Source of the DNA: Bog-473 sp963766995
Lineage (GTDB): Bacteria > Actinomycetota > Acidimicrobiia > Acidimicrobiales > RAAP-2
Direction: 5' to 3'
Assembly: GCA_963766995.1 (NCBI GenBank)
Contig: CAVYCE010000002.1
Span: 310,001-374,000, forward strand
DNA: 64,000 nt
The notes below the pieces were generated by a model, which saw nothing but the letters and a program-made list of their open reading frames with translations, did not search any database and was not told the origin of the DNA. Numbering within the stretch: position 1 is the stretch's first letter; each line of letters starts with the position of its first letter. The position numbers and the translations under genes are program-made. Shown here piece by piece: positions 51,040 through 62,066 of this stretch.

Positions 51040-53301
51040 CTACCCGCCCGCCGACGACGGGGTCGAAGTGGTGGTGGTTGGCGCCGTCGTCGGCTTGGTG
51101 GTGGTTGTCGTGCTGACGGCGGCGCCGGCCGGTGGAACCGTGACCGGTGGCGTGCTGGTGGGCTGGGCCTTGGCCGTCGGGAGTTTCACTGGTTGCACCG
51201 GATTGGCGTAGAGGTAGTTGTAGATCTGGGCCACGGCCGGAGCGGCAGCTTGGGCACCGTACCCACCGTGGTCGACCACCACAGCCACCACGTACTCGGG
51301 TTCGCCGGAGGCACGGTTGACCGGGCCAAAACCGACGAACCATGAGTTGGGCTCCTTATTGGGCCCGACGTCGGCCGTACCTGTCTTGCCCGCGATGAGG
51401 TAGTTGTTCATTGGGAACTTGGCGTACTGCGCAAAGGCCGGATTGGCCGTACCACCGTGTGGTCCGCTTTGGTTCACCACGCCCTCGAACCCGGCCAGCA
51501 TGGGCTGGTAGGTCGAGGGTGGCAAGGAGACATGCCCAGTCACCTTGGGCGCGTACTGCTTGACCAACTTTCCGCTCGGGCTGACGATGGCCTGGACCAC
51601 CTCGGGCTGGAATCGGGTGCCACCATTGGCAAAGGTGGCATAGGCCACCGCCTGCTGAATGGGGGTCACGAGCGTTTCGCCCTGACCAAAGGCGGTCTCG
51701 ACGTTCTCACCGGCGTAGTAATGCGGATAAGGGAACGCCTTCGGATCCTCCCGGTGCTGGGTCTCCCGCAACGCGGCACTATCGACCTCGCCCGAGTCTT
51801 CACCCGGCAAGTCGATGCCGGTGGGCTGGCCCAGTCCATAGTCGGCCGCCGTCTTTTGGATCCCGTCCGGGTCGCTGGAGGCGTAAAAGTCATCGCCCAG
51901 CTGGTAAAAGAAGAAGTCGTCGGACTGGGTCAGAGCGGAAACGACGTTGACGTAGCCAGCCGATTCGTCTTCGTCGTCATGGAAGACGCAGCCCGACGTG
52001 CAGTCGGGCACCGTGTAAGTCCCGGTGTCGTCGATATTGGTGTTGGCGGTGATAATGCCGTCGTCCAGTGCGGCCGTAGCCGTGTTGAGCTTGAAGGTGG
52101 AGCCCGGGGTGTATTCGCCGTCGATCGCATAGTTGATTAACGGGCAACCGGTGGTCGTCGACAGGGTGTTGCACCCGGCCGACAGGGCGTCGTAGTTGGC
52201 GGTCGAGATGCCGCCCACCCATTCGTCCAGGTTGTAGGTCGGCGACGAGGCCATAGCCAACACCGCCCCCGTTTCCGTATTCAGCACCACGGCCGCGCCG
52301 TCATTGGCCGTCGGATAGCGGCCGGTGTTGGGGTCAACCGTGTGCCGGTCCGTGAGCAGCGTCTGGTCCAGCACCTTTTGCACGTACTCCTGGAGGCCCA
52401 CATCGATGTTGGTCACGACCGTGTCGCCCTGCACTGCGTCGGTCTTCCGCAAGGTGCCCACCACCTGGCCTTGGGCATTGACTGATAACGCCTCTATGCC
52501 CGGAGTGCCCTTGAGGTAGCTCTCGTATTCGTTCTCGACACCGGACTGCCCAAACTGGCTGGCCTGGTTGTAGCCGCCGTTCGAGTTGGCCTTGAGTTCT
52601 GCGGCTGAGATCGGGCTGACATAGCCGAGCACCGGAGTGGCGACCGGGGAAGTGTTGGGCGTGTTTTGAGGGTACGTGCGCTGCGTCACTTCTTGCACCG
52701 TCACCCCAGGGAACTGGTTCGGGTGTTGTTCGAGCCATTCGACGGTGGCCAGGGAGGCATTGGAATCAATGGGCACCGGCTCGTAGGGGCTGTTCTGCGA
52801 ATCATCGATGTCCTCTTTGACCTGCTCCGGGGACACACCGACCAGCGCGGCCACCTGGCTCTCAATGCCGGGGTTGGCCAAGACTGATGCTCGAGACAGG
52901 AGGATCTCTTCCTGCGACTGGTCACCGGCCAGAATGACGCCGTCACGGTCGACGATCTCGCCTCGCGGCGGAGCCACGCTGACGACGCGCACCTGGTTCG
53001 CTGTGACGGCCGCGGCATACGACTTGCCGTCAATGACCTGCAGCGTCCAGAGGCGAAGCACCAATATCCCGAACAGGATGAGTACGAATACCCCGAGGAC
53101 CCGGAGGCGGAGGTTGGGACGGGACGGTTCGTCTTCGGGCGAGCCGACCAGCGAAGCAACGTTGACGCTTTTACGAGGGCGGAATCTGGGCTGGCGCGCC
53201 TGGGCCCGCCATGAGGGTTTGCGGCTCGAGCGCCCTGGGCGCCCGGCCGGCCGAGGGTGGAGATGATCTCCCCGCAATGGGTGGCGGATTGAACGCCTCA
53301 C
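51040..53301 (-). CDS. mrdA: Penicillin-binding protein 2 (elongasome transpeptidase)
   Basis: Class B PBP that crosslinks peptidoglycan during lateral growth. From the GTG at 53301, which overlaps the mreD stop as GTGA, the product has 753 residues: a basic cytoplasmic N-terminus, a membrane helix (LGVFVLILFGILVLRLW), the dimerisation domain starting APPRGEIVDRDG, and the transpeptidase with GSTFK (catalytic Ser), SDD and KTGTAD. The tail is Thr/Pro-rich. It belongs to the mreBCD-mrdA operon. Confidence 0.93.
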   Translation of the reverse strand: MRRSIRHPLRGDHLHPRPAGRPGRSSRKPSWRAQARQPRFRPRKSVNVASLVGSPEDEPSRPNLRLRVLGVFVLILFGILVLRLWTLQVIDGKSYAAAVTANQVRVVSVAPPRGEIVDRDGVILAGDQSQEEILLSRASVLANPGIESQVAALVGVSPEQVKEDIDDSQNSPYEPVPIDSNASLATVEWLEQHPNQFPGVTVQEVTQRTYPQNTPNTSPVATPVLGYVSPISAAELKANSNGGYNQASQFGQSGVENEYESYLKGTPGIEALSVNAQGQVVGTLRKTDAVQGDTVVTNIDVGLQEYVQKVLDQTLLTDRHTVDPNTGRYPTANDGAAVVLNTETGAVLAMASSPTYNLDEWVGGISTANYDALSAGCNTLSTTTGCPLINYAIDGEYTPGSTFKLNTATAALDDGIITANTNIDDTGTYTVPDCTSGCVFHDDEDESAGYVNVVSALTQSDDFFFYQLGDDFYASSDPDGIQKTAADYGLGQPTGIDLPGEDSGEVDSAALRETQHREDPKAFPYPHYYAGENVETAFGQGETLVTPIQQAVAYATFANGGTRFQPEVVQAIVSPSGKLVKQYAPKVTGHVSLPPSTYQPMLAGFEGVVNQSGPHGGTANPAFAQYAKFPMNNYLIAGKTGTADVGPNKEPNSWFVGFGPVNRASGEPEYVVAVVVDHGGYGAQAAAPAVAQIYNYLYANPVQPVKLPTAKAQPTSTPPVTVPPAGAAVSTTTTTKPTTAPTTTTSTPSSAGG

Positions 53302-53837
53302 CACAGTCCACTCTCCGTCGGCTGGGCCGACACCAACGAGCGGCGCTGCCCGTCGACGGCCATGGCCCAGCGCATCAGGCGACTCACTGGCAGCACCACG
53401 ATCACGCTCGAGATGGCGACCACGGCAAACAGGAACACGAAGTTCACCTTCACCATCTGTGTTTGGCCCAGCACCGCGCCGGTCACGGCGAACAGCATGT
53501 CCGCTGCCACGGAGCCAACGAGCGCGGCCACCGGGCGGAGCCATACCGCTCGCTTATCCACCGCAGCCGTGGCAACACCCATTGAGTAGCCAAGAATGCA
53601 GCCGATAAACGCCGAGAGGCCGAATGGCGTGGGCAGGAACAGATCGAAGACCATCCCGGACCAGAAACCGACGAGCGCCCCGAAATCAGGCCCGCCGACG
53701 AGCGCAGCCGTGATGGGGAGCAGCCACAACAGGTCCGGGTGCACGCCGTCGATGCGGACCGACAGGATCACCGTCGACTGAGCCAGGAGGACGATGAAGG
53801 CGACGAGGGCGACGCGCGCGCCGATCCGTGCACTCAC
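53298..53837 (-). CDS. mreD: Rod shape-determining protein MreD
   Basis: 179-residue integral membrane protein with five to six helices (for example ALVAFIVLLAQSTVILSV and GALVGFWSGMVFDLFLP). The FDLFLPTPFGLSAF stretch is typical. The GTG at 53837 overlaps the mreC stop as GTGA. It belongs to the elongasome. Confidence 0.88.
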   Translation of the reverse strand: MSARIGARVALVAFIVLLAQSTVILSVRIDGVHPDLLWLLPITAALVGGPDFGALVGFWSGMVFDLFLPTPFGLSAFIGCILGYSMGVATAAVDKRAVWLRPVAALVGSVAADMLFAVTGAVLGQTQMVKVNFVFLFAVVAISSVIVVLPVSRLMRWAMAVDGQRRSLVSAQPTESGLW

Positions 53838-54664
53838 GTCTGCGGCTCCCACAGCACCACGTCGACGTAGGACAGCTGCTGCATGTTGGCCTCTGGTATG
53901 AGCGTGACCGCTTCCTGGCTAGCGCCCGAAATGCTGTGGTAGCTCGAAACACGGGCCACCGGGACGCCCGGCGGGAAGGTAGCGCCGTCAAGTCCGCTGG
54001 TGTAGACCAGCTCGCCTTTATGGATGGGCGAATGCAGCGGAACGAGGTCTGCGGTCATGGGAGCGTCCGCTCCTGCGCCATCAAGCAACGCCGGCACCTT
54101 GGTGCCAATCGTGACACCCACTTTGGACTGACCGTCAGTAATCAATAGGACGACGGACGAATGATGGAAGGCCTGCTCCACCTGCCCCACCAATCCGCCG
54201 GCACCGACGACTGGCATCCCGACATCCACGCCGTCATCCCGACCCTTGTCGATGGTGATGGTCAAGGAGAAGTTGGACGTGTTCTCCGCCGAGGTCTGGG
54301 CCGTGACCGTGTTCAGCGTGCCGAGAAATGGCAGGTGCTCCAGCGCGGTCAATTCCCGCAGTTCATTGGCGTTGTAGCCCTTCTCGGCCGCTTGGGCCCG
54401 GAGGTGCCCAATGGTGGCTTGGAGTTGCTCATTCTCCGACTGGACCGAGTGGTAGTGCAGGGCGCCGGCAAAAAAGTTGCCGATGGGGCTCAACAGGTCC
54501 ACCACTGAGTCACGGAGCGGCGAAAACATGCTGTTGGCCACCGACTTCACGCCGGAGGTGATCTTGTGAGTCGGCCCATTCAGGTCAAGGGAAATGACCG
54601 AAAGGGACACAATCACCAACGCCACGATCGTTAGCGAACGGCGCGACCGCCTGGACTTCGCCAC
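53834..54664 (-). CDS. mreC: Rod shape-determining protein MreC
   Basis: 276 residues: a short basic N-terminus, one membrane helix (LTIVALVIVSLSVISLDL), a coiled coil (about 75-105) and the beta-rich periplasmic domain with VGMPVVGAGGLVGQVEQ. It scaffolds the wall-elongation complex. It starts with GTG and follows mreB by 22 nt. Confidence 0.9.
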   Translation of the reverse strand: MAKSRRSRRSLTIVALVIVSLSVISLDLNGPTHKITSGVKSVANSMFSPLRDSVVDLLSPIGNFFAGALHYHSVQSENEQLQATIGHLRAQAAEKGYNANELRELTALEHLPFLGTLNTVTAQTSAENTSNFSLTITIDKGRDDGVDVGMPVVGAGGLVGQVEQAFHHSSVVLLITDGQSKVGVTIGTKVPALLDGAGADAPMTADLVPLHSPIHKGELVYTSGLDGATFPPGVPVARVSSYHSISGASQEAVTLIPEANMQQLSYVDVVLWEPQT

Positions 54665-54686
54665 CCAGAGGAAACCGGACGGCCCG

Positions 54687-55719
54687 TCAGCGGGTGGACG
54701 TGGTGATCAGCACTCGCTTGAGTGCCTCGAACTCTTCCAGGCACTGTCCACTGCCGATGGCCACACAGTTCAGTGGGTCGCGGGCCACCACAATCGGCAT
54801 ACCCGTCTCGTGCTGAAGGCGAGCCTCCAGGCCGTGCAGGAGTGCACCACCACCGGTCAGCACAATGCCCTGCTCCATGATGTCGGCCGCCAATTCGGGC
54901 GGCGTGCGATCCAGCGTGACCTTGACGGCGTCGATGATGGCGGACACCGGCTCCTCAATAGCGCGGCGAATCTCCTCGGTCGACACCACAATGGTCTTCG
55001 GAAGACCACTCACCAAGTCGCGACCACGAATTTCAGCATGCAGTTCCTGCTCCAACGCGTAGGCGGAGCCCAGTGTGATCTTGATCTCTTCCGCCGTGCG
55101 CTCACCAAGGGCCAGGCTGAACTCTTTCTTCACGAACGACACGATGGCTTCGTCCAACTCATCGCCACCGATGCGCACCGACTGGCTGGTGACGATGCCA
55201 CCAAGCGAAATGACAGCCACTTCAGTGGTGCCGCCTCCGATGTCGACCACCATGTTGCCGGTGGGCTCGTGCACGGGCAGGCCGGCACCAATAGCCGCGG
55301 CCATGGGCTCTTCAATGATGTAGGCCGCGACGCGCCCCGGCGTACTCGGCCGCTTCCATCACGGCGCGACGCTCAACACCCGTAATGCCCGAAGGCACGC
55401 AGATGACCATGCGCGGCTTGGCGAAGCGGCGCTGGTGCACACGATGAATGAAGTAGCGGAGCATCTTCTCGCAAATTTCAAAGTCGGCGATGACGCCGTC
55501 CTTGAGCGGGCGGATGGCTTGGATGTTCGATGGAGTACGACCGATCATGCGCTTGGCTTCGGCCCCCACGGCCAGCGGTCGACCATCTTTCACGTCCACC
55601 GCCACTACGGAAGGCTCATTGAGCACAATTCCTCGACCGCGCACGTACACCAATGTGTTGGCGGTGCCGAGGTCGACTGCCATGTCTCGGCCGAGTAGCG
55701 AAAGGCGATTGTCGGGCAT
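54687..55719 (-). CDS. mreB: Rod shape-determining protein MreB, one frameshift
   Basis: Actin-like cytoskeletal protein. The first segment has MAVDLGTANTLVYVRGRG and the phosphate loop, and the second has NMVVDIGGGTTEVAVISLGG and MEQGIVLTGGGALLHG. They join if one base near 55327-55331 is removed, which restores EYAGARAAYIIEEPMAAAIG. The corrected product has 343 residues, standard for MreB. It heads the mreBCD-mrdA operon. The break is probably a sequence error. Confidence 0.92.
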
Positions 55720-55785
55720 GAAGGGCTTTCTCCCGAGGTAGGCGGGCGAACACCGGTGGGGCTCCGGGGCTCGATGTGGTCCATC

Positions 55786-55814
55786 AGGCTACGGGACGCG
55801 GTCCAACATCACAA
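55786..55814 (-). promoter_or_regulatory. Possible mreB promoter
   Basis: The minus strand has TTGTGA (-35), a 17-nt spacer and TAGCCT (-10) in the 129-nt gap between ndk and mreB. The matches are 4 of 6 and 3 of 6. It is a weak candidate. Confidence 0.35.
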
Positions 55815-55848
55815 GGCCGCCCTCAGCTGAGTACCCGCTGAACAGGGG

Positions 55849-56262
55849 TTACGCCGACAGCGAAGGGAAGAACAAAGCGATTTCACGAGCGGCCGACTCA
55901 TGTGAGTCCGAACCGTGCACCAGATTCTCGGTGGTCTCGATGCCCAAGTCGCCGCGGATAGTTCCAGGTGCGGCATCAGCTGGGTTGGTCACTCCCATCA
56001 TGGTTCGCACGACGGCGAAGGTGTCCTTCGGACCCTCAACCACCAGTAAGAGGGCGGGCGACCGCGTGAAGAAGGCGACGAGGTCACCAAAGAACGGGCG
56101 CTCGGCATGCTCGCCGTAATGCGTTTTCGCCAGCTCCTCGCTGATGGTGCGCAACTCGGCCGCGACGATCCGCAAATTCTTGCGCTCGATACGGCCAACG
56201 ATCTCTCCGATCAAGCCGCGCTCAACGCCGTCTGGCTTCACAATGACAAGGGTGCGATCCAC
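55849..56262 (-). CDS. ndk: Nucleoside diphosphate kinase
   Basis: Balances NTP pools by phosphate transfer through His in NLVHGSDSHESA. The GTG at 56262 gives MDRTLVIVKPDGVERGLIG, the usual N-terminus, for 137 residues. Upstream in-frame codons to 56574 run inside folC and are rejected. Confidence 0.95.
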   Translation of the reverse strand: MDRTLVIVKPDGVERGLIGEIVGRIERKNLRIVAAELRTISEELAKTHYGEHAERPFFGDLVAFFTRSPALLLVVEGPKDTFAVVRTMMGVTNPADAAPGTIRGDLGIETTENLVHGSDSHESAAREIALFFPSLSA

Positions 56263-56323
56263 GAGGGGTGGACAGTAGCAGCCGTGCACCACCCTCAGGA
56301 CTCTGTCGGCTGCCGGCCGCCGG

Positions 56324-57691
56324 CTACCGCCCAGCGTCCTCCCAGTCGATTGCGCCCGAGAGGATCTCAGCTCGAGCGTCACCGACCACGTAGAGCGAAC
56401 CAGCCGCCACCACCAAGCCGTTGGCATCCACCAGCCCACGCGCGGTCGACAGCGCGTCCACCACGCGCGGCTCCACCAACACAGTGAGCCCCAAGGCGCG
56501 ACCGGCGTCGGCAACATCACGCGCCGCGATGGCGCGAGGAGAGTCCGGCTGACACGCCACCACTTTCGACACACCGGCCGGAGCCAACGCCGACAACATG
56601 GCCAATGGATCGCGACCCGACAGCATGCCGATCACTGCAACGGTGTCGCCTTCCACCGCGAACTCTTCGGCCAAGGCCAGCCCCAACGTCGTCATGCCGG
56701 CCACGTTGTGCGCGCCGTCAACCAACAACAAGGGGCGGCGACCCAACACCTCTAAACGCCCCGGTACGCGCACCGCACTGAACGCGTCCTGCACGACTTC
56801 TTCCGACAACGAGCGGCCGAAGAAGGCCTCGGCCGCGGCCAACGCCGCTGCCGCATTGAGTCCTTGATGCGCGCCGTGCAACGGCACCAACACGTCTTCG
56901 TACCGATCGCCCGGCGTCCACAGCGTCACTAGCCGTCCACCCACCGCCACTTCATTGGACTCGCACCCGAAGTCGCGACCCACCACCCACACCGGGCCGG
57001 CGCCAACCACGGCCGCCGCCTCTTCGACGATGCGTACCAGGTCAGGGCTGGTTTCTCCCAGGACGACGGGGCACTCCGGCTCCAGGATCCCGGCTTTGTC
57101 GGCGGCAATGCCTTCCAGCGTCGGACCCAGGACGTCAGTGTGGTCGTAACTGAAGTTGGTCAAGACCGCCACGTCACCTTGCATCACGTTGGTGCAGTCC
57201 CAGGTCCCGCCCAACCCGACCTCGATCACCATGGCGTCGACCGCCTCGGTGCCAAACCAGGCAAAGGCCGCCGCCGTGAGTAGCTCGAATCGCGTCAAGC
57301 GCTCGGGCAACAACGGCTCCAACAACGCCAACTCCGTCAGCACTTCTACGAATGCTGCATCGCCAATCGGAACGCTGTCACGCGCAATGCGCTCGGTCAC
57401 GACGTGCAGGTTCGGGCTAGTGAAGGTACCGACAGTCAGGCCCTGCGCCAACATCAGATTGGTCACCATTGCGGTGGTCGAACCCTTGCCGTTGGTACCT
57501 GTCACATGAACCGACGGAATAGACAGGTGCGGATCGCCTAGCAACCCCATCACCGCATGCATGCGATCCAACGTCGGGATGGACCGGCGACTCGGCATGT
57601 TCGACTCGAAGTCGATGTGGTCGTCCAGCCACACCAACGCGTCAGCCAACCCGGCAAACGGCAACCCTGCCGCTGACTCAGTTGCAGTCAC
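56324..57691 (-). CDS. folC: Folylpolyglutamate/dihydrofolate synthase
   Basis: Mur-ligase fold protein that adds glutamate to folates. The P-loop is VTGTNGKGSTTAMV and GLGGTWDCTNVM follows. The metal/carbamate region is SYDHTDVLGPTLEGIAADKAGI. There are 455 residues. It starts with GTG, 18 nt after clpX. Confidence 0.94.
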   Translation of the reverse strand: MTATESAAGLPFAGLADALVWLDDHIDFESNMPSRRSIPTLDRMHAVMGLLGDPHLSIPSVHVTGTNGKGSTTAMVTNLMLAQGLTVGTFTSPNLHVVTERIARDSVPIGDAAFVEVLTELALLEPLLPERLTRFELLTAAAFAWFGTEAVDAMVIEVGLGGTWDCTNVMQGDVAVLTNFSYDHTDVLGPTLEGIAADKAGILEPECPVVLGETSPDLVRIVEEAAAVVGAGPVWVVGRDFGCESNEVAVGGRLVTLWTPGDRYEDVLVPLHGAHQGLNAAAALAAAEAFFGRSLSEEVVQDAFSAVRVPGRLEVLGRRPLLLVDGAHNVAGMTTLGLALAEEFAVEGDTVAVIGMLSGRDPLAMLSALAPAGVSKVVACQPDSPRAIAARDVADAGRALGLTVLVEPRVVDALSTARGLVDANGLVVAAGSLYVVGDARAEILSGAIDWEDAGR

Positions 57692-57709
57692 GGCCGCGTA
57701 ACGTCAGCG

Positions 57710-58985
57710 TCAGGAAGCAGCGCGGCGGGTGCGCGGCGCCTTCACCGGCGCGCCGCCCACTGGTACCAGTGTCGGTGCCACCCGGTCGAGTACGACCGAG
57801 CGGTCCACCACGCACTTGCCGACGTCAGTTCGACTCGGCAGGTCGTACATCACGTCCAGCAACACCTCTTCGAGGATGGCGCGCAAGCCGCGAGCGCCAG
57901 TGCCGCGCAGCATGGCTTGTTCCGCCACGGCCTCCAGCGCGTCGGGCGTAAATTCCAACTCGACATTGTCCAAAGCAAAGACGCGCTCGTACTGACGAGT
58001 CAATGCGTTCTTGGGCTCGACCAGAATCTGCACCAGTGCATCCTTGAACAAAGGCGACACTGCGCTGACCACCGGGAGACGGCCGATGAACTCGGGAATC
58101 AAACCAAACTTGATCAGGTCCTCGGGCAGGACGTGGCGCAAAATCTCACCATCGTCGCGATCCCGGCGATGCACTTCGGCCCGGAAGCCAATACCGCGCT
58201 TGCCGATCCGACCCTCAATCAACTTGTCCAATCCGGCGAAGGCGCCACCACAGATGAACAGGATGTTGGTGGTGTCGATCTGAATGAACTCTTGATGGGG
58301 GTGCTTGCGCCCACCCTGCGGGGGCACCGAAGCCGTGGTGCCTTCCAAAATTTTCAGCAGTGCCTGCTGCACACCCTCGCCTGACACATCACGCGTGATG
58401 GACGGGTTTTCGCTCTTGCGGGCGATCTTGTCGATCTCGTCGATGTAGATGATCCCCGTCTCGGCGCGCTTCACGTCGTAGTCGGCCGCCTGGATCAACT
58501 TCAGCAATATGTTCTCGACGTCCTCACCGACGTAGCCCGCCTCGGTCAGCGCGGTGGCGTCGGCAATGGCGAAAGGAACATTGAGCATGCGAGCCAACGT
58601 TTGAGCCAGCAGCGTCTTGCCACAACCGGTCGGGCCGAGCAGCAAGATGTTGGACTTGGCCAGTTCGACGCCGTCCTCTTGAATCGGACTGGCTTGCACC
58701 CGCTTGTAGTGGTTGTACACGGCCACTGACAGGATCTTCTTGGCGTACTCCTGCCCGACGACGTAGTCGTTCAGGAATTCGAAGATCTCGCGCGGCTTGG
58801 GTAGATCCTCGAAACTCAGCTCGAGTGCTGTCGTCGCGCTCCTCGGCGATGATGTCATTGCAGAGGTCGATGCACTCGTCGCAGATGTAGACACCCGGAC
58901 CGGCAATGAGCTTCTTGACCTGCTTCTGCGTCTTGCCGCAGAAGCTGCATTTGACCAGGTCGCCGCCTTCGCCGAACTTCGCCAC
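57710..58985 (-). CDS. clpX: ClpX unfoldase subunit, one frameshift
   Basis: AAA+ ATPase that feeds ClpP. The N-terminal zinc domain has KCSFCGK and CDECIDLCNDII. After EERDDS the frame breaks, and removing one base near 58826 gives LELSFEDLPKPREI. The ATPase has Walker A GPTGCGKTLLAQTLA and Walker B GIIYIDEIDKI. The corrected product has 424 residues. It lies downstream of clpP. Confidence 0.93.
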
Positions 58986-59035
58986 TGATTCCCCTCTCCC
59001 AGTCCGAACTCGCCGTTAACCGTTAGTCCAGCGGC

Positions 59036-59691
59036 CTATGCGGCGCCGATGGCTTCGAGCGGGGCGATCGCACGTGAAGAGATGATCTCGTCGATCACTC
59101 CATACGTCACTGCCTCGTCCGCCGTCATGATGAAGTCACGATCGGTGTCCTTGGCCACCTTCTCGTGGGTCTGGCCCGTGTCCTCGGCCAGCATGCCGGT
59201 CAGGAGGTCGCGCAGTCGGAGGATTTCCTTGGCCTGCAGCTCAATGTCGCTGGCCTGACCCTCGACGCCGCCCCAGGGTTGGTGCAACAGGATCCGGGCG
59301 TGCGGAAGGGCGAAGCGCTTCCCGGTGGCACCGGCGGCCAGCAGCACCGCTGCGGCCGAAGCGGCCTGGCCGTAACAGAAGGTCGACACGTCGGGCTTGA
59401 TGAACTTCAGCGTGTCGTAGATAGCGAACAGTGCGGTGATATCGCCCACCGGGTGAGTTGATGTAGAGGTGGATGTCCTTGTCCGGCTCCTCGGACTCGA
59501 GGAAGAGCATCTGGGCGCAGACCAGGTTGGCCACCGTGTCGTCGACCGGCGTGCCCGAGGAAGATGATCCGCTCACGCAACAGCCGGGAGTAGAGGTCGT
59601 AGGCCCGCTCACCACGGTTGGACGACTCGATCACGGTGGGCACGAGATAATTGTTCGCCCGGTACCTCTCTCCAACGTTCTGCATCATCAC
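59036..59691 (-). CDS. clpP: ATP-dependent Clp protease proteolytic subunit, two frameshifts
   Basis: Serine protease of the ClpXP complex. The first frame reads NYLVPTVIESSNRGERAYDL. Removing one base at about 59553 gives IIFLGTPVDDTVANLVCAQM, and removing one C at 59445-59447 gives INSPGGDITALFAIYDTL. Catalytic Ser is in YGQAASAAAVLL, His in RILLHQPWG, and Asp in DTDRDF. The corrected product has up to 217 residues. The start may be GTG 59691, overlapping the tig stop, or ATG 59688 or 59685. Confidence 0.92.
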
Positions 59692-61036
59692 TCGCTCTCC
59701 TCGTCTTCCTTTGCCGCATCGGCTTTCAGGTCATCCCGTGACATCGGGTTTCCCTCTTCGTCGAAGAGCTCTACGTGGTCCAAGCAGCCACTGCAGGGCC
59801 TTGGCCTTTCGTAGCTCCGAGCGTACCGCGCCGGTTCGCCCGGCCGTGTCGAGCTGACGTCGCAACTCGGTTGCGGTCGTTTCCATCCGTTCGGCCATGA
59901 TGACCACTTCGGCGTCCAGCTCCTCGTCGCTCAGCGTCAACGTCTCGGCCTCGGCCAGGGCGCGAAGGGCCAGGTCGGCCTTGACGGCTCGGTGGGCGTC
60001 GATGCGCACAGCGCTGATGAGATCGTCCGGCGTGCGGCCCGTGGCCTGCAGGTACTCCGCCAGTCCCAGCTTCTGCGACTCCAACCGGTGCTGCAGGTCG
60101 TGCAAGCGTTCGTTGACTTCGGAATCGACCAGCACTTCGGGGACGTCTTCGTCCTGGACGAGTTCGGCCACCGCCTCAATCGTCTTCTCCCGCAAGGCCA
60201 TCTGGCTCTGCACCAGCTTCACCCGGGAGATGCGGTCGGTGATGTCGGCCCGCAGTTCGGCCAGCGTCTTGAACTCGGAGCTCTCGGCCGCCCACTCGTC
60301 GGTGGTCTCGGGCAGCTTCTTGATCTTCACGTCCTTGACCAGCACCCGGAAGGACACGATGGCTTCCTCATTGCCGGGCGTGGGTGCATCGAAGGCCAGA
60401 ATGTCGCCGCTCTTGGCGCCCCGCAGTTGTTCATCGAGCTCAGGGATAACCGTGCCGCCGCCTACCTCGTAGAGATAGTCGTCAATCCCCACGACTTCGG
60501 CGCCCTCGGTGTCATTGCCGTGGAGGTCGATGGTGACCAGATCGCCATCGATCGGCCGCCGCTCCACCACTTCCAGCTCGGCGTCGTTCTCGCGCAGACG
60601 GTCGACCTGTCGTTCAATCTCTTCGTCCTTGACCATCAGACCGGGCAGCGTGACTTGCAGACCTTCGTAACCGGGGATGGAAATGAGTCGGACGCACCTG
60701 CACAACGGCGTCGAAGCTGACGCGCGCCACCCTCTTCACCGGCAGTGATGTCGATCTCGGGTGAGGCGATGGGGTCGAGTTCGGTATCGACCACGGCCTG
60801 GGCGTAGAAGTCGGGCAGCGACTCGCGGATGGCCTCGGCCCGTAGCGCACTCGACGCCACCCATCCGGGCTTCGAGCACCTTGCGCGGCACTTTGCCGGG
60901 ACGGAAATCCGGGCACGCGGATCTGCTTGGCCAGCTCCTTGACGACGTCGCCCAGCGCTCGATCGAACTCGGGCTCGTCGATCTCCACACTCAGGCGGAC
61001 GAGGTTTCCCTCTAATGGTTCAGTCGTGGCACGCAT
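59688..61036 (-). CDS. tig: Trigger factor, five single-base insertions
   Basis: Ribosome-bound chaperone with a PPIase domain. MRATTEPLEGNLVRLSVEID begins the ribosome-binding domain. Removing single bases at 60905-60907, 60860-60862, 60725-60730, 60685 and 59782-59783 joins VPGF to RPGKVPRKVLEARM, then SSALRAEAIRESLPDFYAQA, then VSFDAVVQVRP, then ISIPGYEGLQVTLPGL, and at the end LLDHVELFDEEGNPMS. The corrected length is 447 residues and an exact multiple of three. It precedes clpP as usual. I see it as one intact gene with sequence errors. Confidence 0.92.
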
Positions 61037-61096
61037 CACAAGTCGCACACTCTACTGGCCGCCCCCCACTCCCCTGCACCGTGCGGCCGCTGACAC

Positions 61097-61961
61097 TCAG
61101 AACATGAAGTTCATGGCGACCGAGGACTTGGTACCCAAGGGCCGCGTCCCCTTCCACTTCCATCCCACCGGCGGCCTGCACCTGTTCCCCAGTGGCCCGA
61201 CCGCAGCCCAGTCGGGTGAAGTCGACCCCCGACATGGCCATCGTGACTCGCAGGCGCCACCTCGCTGCCGACAAACCTTGAGCCCGACCTTCACTGCACC
61301 TGTATGGTGAAAAGTCACGAGCGTCATGTCCGGGTCCTCGCACCACGAACCGCACAACGGCTCCCTCGGGCGCCTTGGCTCGCTTCCCCACCACCATGGG
61401 CATCGCACTCTGCACCCGAGTCCAGTGCGATGTCCGAGGCCTGCCCGCCTGCCCCTCCGGGTCGGTCGAGCGCCCGTCGTACGTCCTGCTCGTGCACCCA
61501 GCTGTCGAAGACCCTGACCTCAATGCTGGTGACCAACGGCACGTCGCCCCACCGGGCTCCACCCAATGGCCGCCCATTCCTCACCGTCCAGTGACCGAAG
61601 CTCGGCCAACCGGGACTGGGTCACGCTCACGAACTCGTCCAGCACGACGTCACCAGGCCAGTTGCGCCTGACGGCGATCCATTTCTCGTTGCCCGACAGC
61701 AAAGTCGTTCTTCACGTGCTTCCCCAGTGCGCCCGCCCACTCGGGCTCGGCCTGGCCCCGAAGCGCGCGCTCAATCCCAATGACATGGGAGAGCTGGTCC
61801 TGCACGGTCCACCCTGGGCATTCCGTGCGGCAATTGCCACTCGTTCGTGACCAGGGCGTGGCAAATGTCGGCCAGGGCCTCCCAGGTCTCGGCCAGGGCT
61901 TCAGTGACCGCCTACCCCGATCGGCCCAATCCTGGTCCTGACCTGCCCCGTTGTCGCTCAC
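61097..61961 (-). CDS. MDMPI/DinB-family mycothiol-dependent-type protein, many frameshifts
   Basis: Pieces in successive frames form one member of the maleylpyruvate isomerase-like family. From a GTG at 61961: VSDNGAGQDQDWAD, LAETWEALADICHALVTNE, TECPGWTVQDQLSHVIGIE, NEKWIAVRRNWPGD, WGDVPLVTSIEVRVFDSWVH with EQDVRRAL, then MPMVVGKRAKAPEGAVV, TMAMSGVDFTRLGCGRATGE and the end VAMNFMF. The His of QLSH and SWVH are likely metal ligands. At least six indels are needed, giving about 286 residues. The substrate is unknown. A true pseudogene cannot be excluded. Confidence 0.72.
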
Positions 61962-62066
61962 GTGCCTGAGAGTAGCCGGCTCTCGTGCCTGGAGCATCCC
62001 CCCGTTCGCCCAGGGTCGCCGCTACCTTTTGAAGCCATCCGGGGGCACAACTACAAAGGAGTTTGC

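Noticed and set aside
61037..61096. Promoter for tig
   Set aside because: TAGAGT is present on the minus strand, but no acceptable -35 element lies 16-18 nt upstream.
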